In this document: positions 1-13,800 of the stretch, in pieces
How positions within the stretch are numbered: position 1 is the first letter of the stretch
Layout: every line of letters begins with the position of its first letter
DNA from: Phoronis australis
Lineage: Eukaryota > Phoronida > Phoronidae
Direction: 5' to 3'
Length of the DNA: 64,000 bases
Assembly: GCA_002633005.1 (NCBI GenBank)
Contig: NMRA01000038.1
Span: forward strand, 891,329 to 955,328
The notes under the pieces: generated by a model
Told to the model about the DNA's origin: nothing
Database searches by the model: none
What the model saw: the letters and a program-made list of their open reading frames with translations, nothing else
Made by a program: the position numbers and the translations under genes

Positions 1-1499
1 ACAACACATCACGTTGATTTGACATCTGGCAGCATGGCCACCAGTGAATGCCCTGGACATAAAAAATACATAGACTGATAGACGTGCCAACTGCGGTTTC
101 ATTACTAACAAGCTACTTTACACTAGTTTTCTCTTAGTACGGCTAATGAACACATTATTCTACAAGAGCAATGCGGAGCGTTGAAATGTGCTGATGAATA
201 CATTGCAAATGGTGTGCTTTTAGAGTTACTTATTTGTATCATAAAAATGGCCATTAGATGGCGCAAAAACATATAATACAATCCAAAAACAGGAACATGC
301 CATATTTCATAAAAGTCTGTCAAGGAACTTCAGAGAAACAAAGGAAAACAGAATAAAATGAAATTGTCACAAGTGGGCAGTGTCCGTTGGATATGCCTGA
401 AAGTCGTCTGTTGTTATCTTCATATAAATACACTTACTAAATTTAGTAAAGATCCTGCAGTGGGTTTAGGAGATTCAACTATGGGAGCAAAACAAAACTA
501 CAACCAGGAGGCGCCACAGTAGTCAGTCACCATCATCAAAGGTCGTCTTCACACTGAGAACATATATGTCAATTTTCAAATGATTTGATTGATACAGGGA
601 GTGGACGCCAAAAACAAGATTTGAAAAAAGCAAAATTTGCCACCAGGTGGTGCAAAATACCTCGATTCCACCCAAAAACAGGAAGATAGCGTCATCACAC
701 CAATAGATGCCTAAATTTAAAATTTTAAGGAAATCTGTTGAGGGCCTTTGAAGACACAGAGTTAAACGTAAAAAACTAAAATTCCCACTAGGGGGCACAG
801 CAGTAGTCAGATCTGTCCAAAAGTCGTCGTCATCCGTAGTCAACATCACATAAATACACTTGTTAAATTAAGTAAAGATCCTGCGAACGGTTTAGGAGAT
901 ACAGCCATAGGCGCAAAAAAACAAAACTGCCCCTAGGAGGCGCCACAGTAGTCGAAATCATCGAAAAATCATCGTCAACCGTCCTCTTCATAGTAAGCAC
1001 ATACACACCAATTTTCACAATCATCCTTTGAGCGGTTTGGTTGATAGAGGGGTGGACGCAAAAAACAGACTCAAAACCAGTAAAAATGGTCACTAGGTGG
1101 CGCAAACTATGTCGAATCCATCCGAAAACGGGAGGATAGCATCATCTCACTAATAGGTGCCTACATACCAAATTTCATGAAAATCCGTCAAGGACATTTG
1201 AAGACACAAAGCGTAAAAAACTAAAATTGCCACTAGGGGGCACACCGGTACTCGGATCCGTCCGAAAGTTCGCTCATGCCGTCCCATTCATGAATGGAAC
1301 ATACATGCCAAATTTCATGAACGTATGTCAAAGGGTTTTGGAGAGCAGTGGATGCTGGACGGAGATGACGGCATAATGCGTTCACATATAAATATGTGGG
1401 CGCATAATAATGTTGATTTAATTTCTGATTATGAGCGCCACTGACAACTGATAAGTAAACAGTTGTGCTTCTGGGCACAGTTGATAAAATAAGTCATAC
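1..1499. other. MED13 intron 7 (partial)
   Basis: This is intron beyond the exon 7 donor. It is occupied mostly by copy A of the CTCF-motif dispersed repeat. The first ~150 bases show nothing recognisable. Confidence 0.7.
150..1420 (+). repeat. Dispersed repeat with CTCF-like motifs, copy A
   Basis: This is one of four related copies in the window (A here, B at 15.5 kb, C at 24.3 kb, D inverted at 42.5 kb). It starts near CTACAAGAGCAATGCGGAGC and ends near ATATAAATATGTGGGCGCAT. Inside is a subunit of roughly 200-300 bp, repeated with variation, that contains CCACTAG-type blocks. Exact matches to the CTCF core pattern CCASYAGRKGGCRS lie at 785-798 and 1230-1243. One- or two-mismatch versions lie near 251, 640 and 1089. 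I see no coding capacity; the element class is unknown. Confidence 0.8.
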
Positions 1500-1809
1500 C
1501 GTCTACTTGACGCGCTCGTAAAACAGCTATCCTGCCACACTCGTTCTGCCACTTTGTGCCTCAGCACGTGACCACTGTCGGTGTTGCCAAGATCTAAAAA
1601 CCCACTCGCGTAAGCAGCGTTTGGCACGACTTTGATACTCGTCTCCCCTGAGACGTGGGCATCACCAGGAGACGTGGGCGGGGTCAGTGGAATTGGCTGC
1701 ATGCTGAGACCGGGGGTACTGCCATTGTTGGTGCCAAGGCCAGATGATGGTGGACGATCGCTGTCGGAGACCAGCACGAAACAGCTGGGGTAGCGCATCT
1801 TCATACCAG
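1500..1809 (-). CDS. MED13: MED13 coding exon 7 (last in window)
   Basis: This exon begins after TTTGTTTCAG. It encodes [18 protein letters not shown], a proline/serine-rich segment with LTPPTSP, and then [10 protein letters not shown], which matches human VVDRVWQEC. The chosen donor is GTATGA at 1499, giving 310 nt and phase 2. The frame stays open a little further, so the 3' boundary is less certain than the 5' one. Later exons are outside the window. Confidence 0.88.
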
Positions 1810-4800
1810 CTGAAACAAAGCAATTGTGACCAGTGTTTGTCTGTTCAAGCACTTGCTTTTCGCAGACACACCCAAGGCAACAGATTAAGGACGTATAAGC
1901 CAGTTTTGAGCACCACCTCACAAAATTCCGCATATGCTAATGAGAGCACACTTTTAATTTTCAAACAAATAACCCATAAAGTAAACAGTAATGTCAATGA
2001 ATTGCAAGGAATTGTTGATCCACTGTGAAGTTGAGTGGCTTGAAGTTTTTCACTCAATCAAAGTGTCATTGGTTCAGTATTTCTACTTCCACGATACGCA
2101 TATCAATCTCAGTTCACGACCTTGTGGAATTAAAACATGCTAATTGTTTTCATCGTCAACTTTACATGCAACTGAACTGATGGTTCTCTCAACAAGTCGT
2201 GCATTTTTGAATTCCTTATAACCTCCTAGTTCTGGTGGTACCTGTTACTGCCATGTAAGATTAAGTACAGTTTGCAACAGAACAACCCTGCGCTGGCAGT
2301 AAGAGACGAATTGCAAGAAGAGCTGCTAGTCACTTCTTGTGTGTACACCTATGAGTATCAGGTTTCCATAAACGGTTGACACAATGACCTTGATATCTTT
2401 AGAGACAAACAGGTCAACAGCATTGCACATTTTCTTAAAAATCGGGGATGAAAACTGACAAAAATATGCCGTCCTTAAATAATGTTTTGCCCTCCCTCAA
2501 TCTGAGCCTGTGCAGACCAAATGAAAATGCATAAATTTGCTAATGCTTGTATACAGTTATTTAAGTTCAGTCACTTCAGTTCTAATTCTCAAGTCATCAC
2601 TAGATATCCATATATTACACTTCTGATCCACAAGATGTTTTCTTAAAGATGTATTTGCATGCTCCCAACTTTGCTAATGAGTAACAGGAACTAAATGACA
2701 GTACTATTTCAACATAATCTACACTGAAACAAGTCCAGTTGTATTCAGTGATAATTTGTAAAGTGATAACAAAAAAATTTGCAAATAGGTTACCTTTGCA
2801 CTAATTAAGTAGCTCGCAGACTCGCATAGCCCACATCATGCAGTGTTATTCCCCAGCACTATGTCACAGTACTTACTAGACACGGTTCAGTGATTTGCGG
2901 AGGATCATTTTTACCGCAAAACTCGCTAAAAACATTTGGCAATTTTCAACATACGGTGCTTGATATTCACATTGTTGCTATATGCTGCTTCTAACTAATT
3001 TGGCCAAGCAATCACAGAGATAAGTAATTAGCGTGCCAGTTGCACTTTAAAGCCACTTAATACCTGCCTTAGATCACAACAGTTCAAGTTGATAGACCAC
3101 TTACCCACATGAACCACTTACCCACATGAACCACTTACCCACATGAAACTGGTTTCAAATTGTTCCTCAGTCAGATTAGAGATGATTTCTGGGCTCAGAA
3201 CAAACCCTGATGATTCAAATATTGCTCGACAACAGGCTCTACAACTTGGTTACCACTGCGACTCATGAGTCATTTTAAGCCCCAAGCATGGTCTCGAGCA
3301 ACAATGAACAGCCACCTTTTTCCAAGTTCAGAAACCACTTCTCGGCCGAGTTTGGAATAGGATGAGATAGCAGCAAGTAGTCTAAATGAAAAGTTTCTTT
3401 GATGGAGCGCCGCTTGAAGAAACAAAAAAAACCCTGATAGAGATAATGTGAACACACAGCACACTTACAGACTATAACTTCAACACAAGGAGGGACTTGT
3501 GATTCGTCACCCGGCTTGCAATCACAGTCTATTGGATAAAACTGCTTCCAGTCCTCCATGATTCGTCGACTAGCTGGGTCGTTCTCTTGACACGTCTGCC
3601 CAGTCAACACGCCAGCCAACCCGTACGGCGCCAGCACAACTGAAAACAATGCGACTGGATATTAACCGCTACAAGTCATGCGTAACGTAACACCACAGAA
3701 AAGAGGGACAAATTGGAGAAAAAAAAATTAGAAATGTCAAAATCAGTCATATTCTAATGTACAGTAGATATAGACTTTATTCACCAACCTGGGAATAACT
3801 TGCATCATACTAAGTTCGTCAAAGGTAATACTGACAGTGCTCTTGTCAAGCAAACAACTCCATGTATGTATACTTTCCAACTGGAGGTTATTTATTTCCA
3901 ATTTAAGAATGACAAAGACTCAATATATGAGTGAAGACATAATCTCAACCCAGCAAACATTTTAGTGATAGAAACGCACAGTAACCTGTCGGGTGAATAT
4001 TTGACAAAGGAAGCCAAACTCACGTTTTCTATTCTGCAACATGATTTCATAGAAAAGGACAATGCATAGCTCAAAAACAAACACAAATGGTAGCACCATC
4101 AAGATTTTTCTCTTTCATCACATCACCCTGCATCAGCTGCGAATGACATCCCACCCACCAGCAATGCGAATTTACACAAGCGAATTTACACAAGCGAGAA
4201 ACTTGAGAAATCTGTTTTGTCAGTTCAGTTAAAACTGAACACACAGACACCCATCTGCAGAGCACTTGGCCTTGAATCAACAAGATCAACAAGTGTGCCG
4301 ATCTTAACACATGGCTTTCTCGTCACCAGAACACTGGGTCAGACGCCAAGCTTTTTCACCAAAAATATTAGATAAACCAACATCTCCGGAGAAGACACTA
4401 GCCTGTGACAGATACTGAATGAGTTGCATTTAGAAGCAGCTCATTTTACACAAACGAGATAACATAACAAAATTCTGTTATTTTTTTGGTTCAACTCATG
4501 TGTGAGTGTAACAAGAGCCTTACACCACCTAAGCAGAGCCTCCCCATGAAACTTGATAGCAAGCACACCAGAGGCCAATGGCATTGGAGGTGGATGAGCC
4601 TCTCCACACCAGAGGCCAATGGCATTGGAGGTGGATGAGCCTCTCCACACCAGAGGCCAATGGCATTGGAGGTGGATGAGCCTCTCCACACCAGTCTCCA
4701 CACCAGAGGCCAATGGCATTGGAGATGGATGAGGAATGGATTACAGATACTATTATACGCCGCCCGCCGCCCAACTTTACACAAACAAGCTACCAGCTTG

Positions 4801-7800
4801 GATGAAAAATAGTACCAGAAAATAAGTCTGCACAGGTAACTATATCGTCTACATCTAATGCCTTCTAAACTTCTGACTGGCAAATATACGTTTATGGTAA
4901 AATGTCACCGATTCTGAGCAAAAACAATCGCCATAGTTGCGTAATCAAGGGCTTCTTGCATTGCTGAGAAAGTGGCCTAACGGTAGCTAGGGCCCAGAGC
5001 TTGAATGTGGTAAAGCATCAATTTAGGGCTATGTACCTTTTTTGAAAAAAGGGGAAATAAAACATCACTTACTTGCAATGTTGTACCCTAAACTGGTGAG
5101 CTACTATCATATACACTACACAAGAAAATGAGTGGCAGGAGCTATTGTATACATATGAATAAATTTCCATTTGTATTTTGACTAGTAGTATTGCCTGAAA
5201 CTTTTTTACTTTCGCATACCGAGAGTCACCGGCATTACAAGCTTTGCAGAGAATGCATTCAGACTTCTCTTGGCATGCACAAGGCCCTCCCTCTCCAAAG
5301 GGGAAATGTGCCTGTGCCTTCTGAGAGGACAATTTCTCACTTGTGGAGAGAATCTCCCCCCCCAATTGCCACCTCCCCATTGGCAGTGCCTCAAGTACCC
5401 AACATTCTGCAGAAGTAATTCTAACCTTGAGAGGATTTTTTAACTATTGGAGGGGAACTTTTGGGAATGGTAAGGATAATTTCGCGTGATTTTTAAATAT
5501 TTTATACTACAGGGGAATGGCCAATGTTCGGCCACAAAATCTAGGCATCAAGGTCATGTCCCTTGATGGCAAATACCTTAATAATTCCGAACCGCAGTTA
5601 ATCTGCATCAATACACAATTTTGCCACCGACTAATTACTTGAAAGCAAGCCGACTATTAATCGTCCAGACACAGAATTAGAGCCAGACAAATGGACATTT
5701 AATTAGCCCAGCAAATAAAGACCACTGAAATCACTTCAAGATCTCGACTAGGGACGAGGCAGGCAAAACTATCAGTCGACATGGCTAATACTGAGATAAT
5801 GCTTTGCGGTTTGTAAAACCAGGATGCAGTCGAAAACCCGAGGCTAGTAGTTAAAACGAACACGGTCAGCAGGCACATTGCGTCACATAAGTAGACAGAT
5901 TGAGGACTGAGATAATACAGTGTTGTCCTGTCACTCAAATTTGTCCACTGCAAGGCTAGCTAAATACGGTGTACGTGGCAAGCACACAGCATGGTCTATA
6001 CCAAGACGCACCAGTTTCTCGCAGGTAAAGGACACGGCCATATACTAGTATGCCACCTACCTGGAAGGCTGGAACCATTGCTGGAGGCAAGCTGTAGGTG
6101 ACGTGGCATTAGTCGTCTCAGCGGCGGATGCTGACGGACATCAATACTGGCGCACACAGTGCTCTCTCCATGCAGAAAGAATGAAAACGAGATTGACAGG
6201 TGCTGGCTGGAAGAACAAAAAGAGAAACGTGAATGTTGAGCACCATGTGTAAATACATGTAGAGAACACAGTACTGTTTGAAAGTCCCAATGACATGTCT
6301 CGAGGGTGATTCAAGCATGACCCAGAACTTCTCTAACACTTGTTTAGAAGGTTTGAAAGATGGTTCAAGATTTCCAAACATGAATCATTCAAACATGACC
6401 CATAGGTTTTCAAATATTGTATTCGCCCTAATAAGCACTCAGGACACTTTTAGAAAAATTCGTTTCAGGAGGGAGGCGCTTATTATAGCCTAAGGTGATT
6501 GAAACGGGTAAAATCTTAAGCTAGTATTTATCAAATTTACGCTCTGTGATGTATCTGTAACCTATGACAGACTTTGATACAGTTGTGGTGCATTGCTATC
6601 AACCTTTGTTGTTAAATTACGATCATTTTTCAGAAAATTGTGCTGAAATCCCAGGGTGAAAACTCGCCGACTGATGCGTCACTGCCTCGTGATCAATGAT
6701 AGGGCAACTTGAATTCTTGAATAAAAGTAGTTTCGACTCATTAAATTATTTGAAATCCTTAAGTTTTCAAAATAGCGTCACTAAGATTTTAAAGTTCCTG
6801 TGGAGTCGGAATTAACTGCATATAAGTCCAAACGTGCGCTAGATCGTACCCTGCAACACAAGAAAATCTTTGGACGAACACACATGTTGTTGTTATGTGA
6901 TGTTTGTTTTGAAGTCCATCTGCGTCTGAGCAACAAGTGTAGTACACTCCTTGGTGTGAGCGAGCGAGCACCTGCGTGTCATCAGAGTTCATTTGCCAGA
7001 GTAAACGCAATGTAACGATCTAGGTGTGCATTGTAACTGGAAAAATTAACACGAGCAGTAAAGCAGAACGAGTTTTATTCAGCACTTGTTGATCTCATCT
7101 GCTAAAAACGTTTGAGAAATGTCTCGGTGAGTCGCCAGGTGACTGGATGCGCGACAGTCTAACTGTTATTTTCCGGTAGATTCGGGGGGTTTAAGGGTGC
7201 GGATGTGCTGACTATCAGTGGGTTCCTTCGTCTTTAAAAACACCAATTAAGACAGGTATGTAGCGTGCGCTTCCTGGCCATGTGCATTTAATACCGGTCA
7301 AATTTTTGTAGTCCTCAATTCGCAGCTTTTCATGTGTACAAAGAAATTTGGATTCCTGTTGAGGGAGAAGATCTGTACGGGGAAACTTATACAATACAAT
7401 CCCTTTGACAAGTAATGTTCTGAAAGGCCGCACCATAATGGGACACGTTCCTCTCAAGATCAGCAAAACTTTTGCGTTCTTTTTGAAGCACCACGGAAGT
7501 TTGAAGTGTATAGTCACGGCTGAATACCAACAAAGCAGTGAGGCTCGTGGTCTGCAAATTCCGCGCACAGTGATTTTTCAGGACTGCCGGATCTTATTGA
7601 TAAATTGAAGATGGTACTGTAGAATCTAAGAACTTTTAAGTTAAGCATTTTTCGCATGTACACGTTCATGGTCTGGGCGCTCATTTTAGCTAAGTCTGAA
7701 AACGCGTGGGGGGGCTTATAGGGGCATGGGTGCTTATTAGGGCAAATACGGTATAGCTAAAACTTCAAATATGCAGCCCTCTACACAGAAAATTCACAAG

Positions 7801-10800
7801 AAAGAAATTTTGACTTCAATAAATTCCCATTCGAAACCATGAAATTCAAATATAGTTTCTGAAATCGTCACTGTTTTAGAACTCATGACTCATACTCAGT
7901 CGGAATTTTGCTTCTATTTCTCATTTCAACTTGAAAGCAAGCAAGGAAGTTAAAATACTAAAGATTGGGAACATTTTAACCCATCTGATTTTAATTTTTA
8001 TTATCTACACATTCAATTTCTAAGTGAACTCGGAATTCCAAAATCTTAATAGAACTAGAAGTGAAATCCAGTTATGTGCTTTTTCGCTACTGATACTTGT
8101 TTACTCCGTGGATTAGATTGACAGAATAGTGGGGGTAACAAAACGCTGTATTTTCGTAATTCGGAAAATAGGCCAACTTACTGGTTATGAACTGAGGAGT
8201 GCATCAACTACACACAGAGCAGAAATATAATTACACTTAAAATTAAACTTAACTTTCGTTCTAAATTACTCTATAAGCGTCTGTCCTAGAAGTCTGTTTG
8301 CTATCTCTCCTTCATAATGTACCGTAATGTAAAATGGACACATGATGGAACAGTGAGATTCTGCTTAAGGCAAATGCAATCTTTCCTAAAAAAATTGTCT
8401 GTCTTACATTAGAAACATCACGTGCATTGCACGTTAATCTAAGCTTCCTGAAAGGCACACGGACAAGATCAACAAGGGGTACAGCATTACAACTTGTCGA
8501 TCAACGATTTCACCAACATGAACATTAGCGACACTTCTACTGGACGAACCTGCAGCTTTGAGCAAACAATTTTAAGATGTCTGAGCAATTTACAAAGGGT
8601 AAAACCAAAATACGGTGGTCTAAAACACTTGCGGAATTTTTTTACCACCAAGTCACATGCGTGCTCTCTATTTAATTCAATAGCTTGCACTAACCAGGAC
8701 TACATGAAATCAAGTCCAGGTAAGAATCAGGTTCTAGGAAACAATCATCGATCAATGTTCTGGCGAAAATGACTTTCTAAACTCGTTGACCCACTTTATA
8801 ATTGGTCTCAATCACGTTCCTTCCTAACAGAGCATTGCCCTTCAAGACTAGGTATGTACCAAGGCACCGTCACAGCTCAGACTAGGGTGTTGGTTACCGG
8901 AGGCTGCTGCTGATTCCGTCGCCAAGGAAACTGTCGGGGACACTTCTATGACATATTAAACGTCTACAAATTGACCGCACTGACAAACATTTCCTCGCAA
9001 GCTCCCCAGACACTGCATGATGCTGGCATCATAAAGTCACTCGGAAATAACCACATCAGACATCGGTGAAGACTGAATATCAACCATGCCTAAAGGTGAC
9101 TTTTCATCGCGTAAACAAAAACAAACATTGAACTGACGCTTCTCTCAATACCACAACGCCTCCCTCCCGTTTCTGCAGTATTTACCTACAATGCTACACA
9201 TTCATAGGGAACTTGGCCCACAGTTGCACACATACACTGCTGCCAAGCTGTTCACTGTTTAGATTGCCATTAGTCAATCCGATGCCAATGAATTTCACTA
9301 CTGCAGCAGCTCTTGGCCACCGTAGGCAGCATCAACTTGTAACTGTTATAATAATCGTTATCCTCACTGTTATTTCGTGTTATTGTTATCACTATAACCA
9401 TTATCAGCGCAACTTATTTGTTGAAATGTCTGACATGTATAATTGTTTATAGTACCTAATGCAGCAGAATGCCTATATTTGATTACAAGAAACAAATGGA
9501 AGAAATAATCGGTACAGAATTACGTTCTCCGTCACTCTAGCTGCTGTAACGGCAAAATCCTCAAAAACTTATTGATGAGCTGGGAGAATTCAGACTTATT
9601 TTGTCTGAAAGTTTTTTTCATATGTATTGTAAAGTGCCAAGGTAAAAGGCTAATTGGCTCCACATTAATAACACCTTTATCACCACGCAATTAACACTCA
9701 ACAGTGTGATTACACTGTGTCACAAATTCATGACCTTCAACCATTGCATATTAAAAATGAACCGCCTATTACTAGCAGACTAGATGCAGACTCAAATTCA
9801 ACAGCACCAATTTTGAAAATGCGACAAAAAGTAACACCGGTGAACACATTTGAAGCCTAAAGAATGCATATCTGTGGAATCAGCATGAGAATGAAGCCAA
9901 CGATTGCACAAAGTGACGACTCGGCTAGGAAGGAAAGAAACAATAAGTCGAATACCCCCAACAGCCAGATGTAAGACAGTATCCCATTACAACAGGAACT
10001 GGATGAAAAGCTATGGCTCAGTTGTCAAGTAAAACCGATACTCTGGGTTTATGTCATACTATCAAGTTGAAACGATGCATGGTCATAGTACAATATTTGT
10101 TTTGCATGAGAACTAAACAATAAGTCTTAGATGCTCATTAGATATGCTGTAGAAGTCATTGACAGAGAGCCAGACAAACTCATGAGGTGAGAGAGCCTTG
10201 TTTGTGGGCACCGTGGCATTCCGGTTCACATGAAGGTCAGCCTTACTGATACATTGTGTACTGGTGTTGAGATTACTGACTTGAGGCCTGTGCCCGGCTG
10301 CACGACTCAGTACTAAACAGGGACTCCACTATGTTCCTTAATTTTTCACTACATTTCTGGACTTGCACAAGCACTGACTAATCCTTTCTGATGCTGTTTT
10401 GTCTTCATTACTAACCCAGTTTTTAGTCTTGATATACAGTGAGAGTAAACTCTACATTGAATTCTCAATAATATTGAAAGTAAATAGGGACTTCTTTAAT
10501 GCAAAATGGTAAACAGCAGTAAGTGACTGACAGCTGTTCACTGTTCCACGACTATTATCGATTGCCGAGTAAAAAAAAAAAAAAAAAAAATAAATTACGT
10601 AAAAAAATAAAACATATAAAAAACAAAAATGAAAAAGATTCATACCTTCTGTCCCGCGATGACGACGTGCTCTTCTCGAACGGCTGGACAAACCACTTGC
10701 CAATTCGAACAAAGTTTTTGGTGAGAAGACATCTGAAAAAGAGGCAAGATGAAAACGAGTCAAGAGGATGAGGGCATTATGCACAAACTTATGTACAAGT

Positions 10801-13800
10801 GGGCGCATAAAAAGGAAATGACCCAATCTTCAACAAAACACTAAATTGCAGGCTATATAATCTTTAAAAACGTTTTGGTGCAAAAAAACTCACTAGTAGA
10901 TTTTTATAAAAAAGAGCTAGAATAGCAATCCCTACAGCCCAAGTGGAGATTCGTGCAAATTTGATTTATTCTAGCACAAATTAGCACTGCATGTGGCCTT
11001 AAATAATCTGAGCAGCAAAAAAGATATCACACGATTATCCACTTCGTGAAGTCCACTAGCATTTCGTCCAATACCATACCTTTCTATTAGGTTGTGCAGA
11101 GCTTTAAAGAGCAGTGTGCGACACTCGTAAGACAGACCGCAGTCCCACGACCCATGATCAGCTTCTGAAAAAGCGATAATTGACAAACATTACAGCACTG
11201 CACAAAACTAGATGTGTAACACCATAGCAACAAGCAAAACAAACAACACAAGAAACCATGTCAATACAATAATATCAACAGTTATATCAATAACAACAAA
11301 TTATAACAACACCCCCATTTACAACTTTAAAAACAATAACACCAAATGAAACAACAATTAGAATACTAAATAGTTTTCATTACACCTAGAGCTTAAAAAA
11401 TCCAAAAATAGTCTACATAGGAAAAGTCCCTTCATTCAATAAAGTCCAATCAATAACATTAGTTTCAATATCCTGCTTCATCTCTCATATTACTGTTTCA
11501 GGCAATCCACTCACAGATAACAAAATGTTCTAAACAACCTGAACATAATCTCAGAACTGACCCCATAACAGATTTTGCTAATTGGTAATGGGCTATCACA
11601 GTTATGTACCCATCTCTACCAGGCGATTGACCCTGGCACGAGACAATCCTGGCCAACATAGCTCCCTAATCTACTTATCACTTGCTCGACCTGACATCAG
11701 ACATATACCTAAGTATCGTTTGTCATAATATAAAATCAATACGTGGATCGAAGGGCAGTCTGTGAAAGCCTTCCAAATGTCTAGAAGACGTCTCTGAGAA
11801 GTTAATTAGGACGACTGTTCCTAGAAATTCACACTTGCCTTTGCAGGTGCTATTCAACCTCTTGTTCATAAGTGGCCATATCTTTGCCACGACCGTAGAC
11901 AGCGTGAAATTTCACGCGCAATTGTTCTTTCCACCATAGTTTTTCCATGCCATCCATCACACCAAGATGACAAATTAAGCGAAAAGAACTGGAGGAAAGC
12001 CTTTTACTGTTTTCACACAAGGAACAGTTGTCACAGCGCGACTTGCTCCACGCAAGCGCATCGAAAGATGATCCCTTTTCGCCCTGCCCCTGTTGTGTTT
12101 AGACATGTACTCGACACTGGGGCAACAGATCCGAATGCTACTCTAACTCTCAAACCGGAGTCAAAAATGGCCACGGCGACGTCAACTTGCTCCGTGTCGA
12201 TCATGTTTACACAAACTTGCGTCCAATCAGCTGTTCCGCATTATTTGCTCCGTGACAGTTGTCTCCCATGTAATCGTTTTTGATAGGCTGCCGGTGACTC
12301 GGAAACAATCCAACGGAACTGGGAAGGAAATGTTTAATAACCCAGTTACTCCAGAGGCCAGTCTACGCAAAATCAAGGGAATAGAGGACCATGCAAATCA
12401 AACGCACGGTTTTTTCGAGAAACAATGAAAAGGACAACAACTACAACGACAAAACAACAAGAACCGACTTCTTTTGTTGCAGCAATGTTGTTTTAATGGG
12501 CTGCTATGATGGGATGTCAAGTACAATATATAAGTGAAAACAAATTCTCCAGTTAAATACCACAAACCCACAGGCTCAGTTCAACTGCCTAATATAATGG
12601 GAAACAGCCAGTGTCAGGGCAGGGGTCACTATAACAAGATTCAAAATGAAATGAGAACATTAACCTACCGTGGTTAAAACAAGAAGTCGAATTTTTATCT
12701 ACTAAGCAGCCAAAAATGTAATGGGCTTGCCGTCTACGTTTCATTGGCAACCAAAAAGTGGCAAGAAACGGCAGACGGAAAACATCAGCAAAAATCAATA
12801 ATTACCAGCAAAATAATGCACAACTATTTTTTTTTGGGTCGACTTGCTAGTGCCAAACTTTTAGTTAAGTTCCTACACCAATTTGCCAGGTTTTAAAAGG
12901 TGACAACTAATGCCCCTTTCACACCAAAACTGTCATAACTTTTACAACCGATTTAAAGGTACTAATTCTCAGTCTGAGTACTTCAAAACTGGTTTTAAGT
13001 TAACAGTAGTGCGGTTATAACTGTCTGTGAGAATGGTTTAGCAAGGTGATGTAACTGTTGTAATTCTGTGCGAGTATGTCAGTTGCAAAAGTTAACTCAG
13101 GAGAAAAATGGTGGTCATGGGGACTTTAAAACAGTACAGCAGTCTCTTTACATGTAGTCGACCGTGACTGAAAAGTTCTGAGCCACGTTTGAAAAACTGA
13201 GAAAATAAATCTGATACTAAATATATCCTCCCAAGGATACTATTGTTTCACGAAATGTAGAATACAAATAGGTAAATAAAACAACAAGAATGGATCAACT
13301 GAAAATTTTCGGATATAATAATGTCCTTCGTCAACAGAAACAGAAATAAAGTAAAATCAAACACTATATGACAATTGACATTTAAGATGTGGCGTAATCA
13401 AAATGATACATTGTTGCGAAAAAAAAATTCAACGATATAATTTAAGAGGTTTGTTTAAAATCTCGAGCAAATATTTGAAATAGTGCTGTGCATTTGACTT
13501 TTAAACTTTAATTGTTGTATGCGAAAATAATGTGAATTAACAGAAAGGAAGATTTAGACACAAAAACATGATGTGACATTTGAACCATATTAACATTTTT
13601 GCTCAGGGATTACCCTGTTGTAAAATACAACAGAACAAGACTGCATTGTATAGACAAAAGACTCGAGAGCAGAGCTAAGGTATAGTATGATCACGTGATT
13701 TACTTCTTAAAATGCATGGCGATACCTTGCAATGACTTGAAGCGAAAGCAGTGCCACCTAGTGGGATGAGTGTCCACTTCCTTAACTCAAGGTCGTGGGT

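Larger units (their letters stand above)
1810..3468. other. MED13 intron 6
   Basis: It contains a ~400-bp dispersed repeat (2638-3055) and a small 17-bp tandem repeat near 3100. The rest shows no recognisable element. Confidence 0.7.

Noticed and set aside
4441-4883. Several overlapping minus-strand frames
   Set aside because: They are readings of the 41-bp minisatellite; the repeat, not coding selection, keeps them open.
12909-13040. Possible third member of the CCCTTTCA-ended MITE family
   Set aside because: Only one terminus-like stretch is visible and no inverted partner was found.
13751-13764. Isolated exact CTCF core match
   Set aside because: It falls in the tRNA-like head of a SINE, and the other SINE copy lacks it, so it is probably coincidental.
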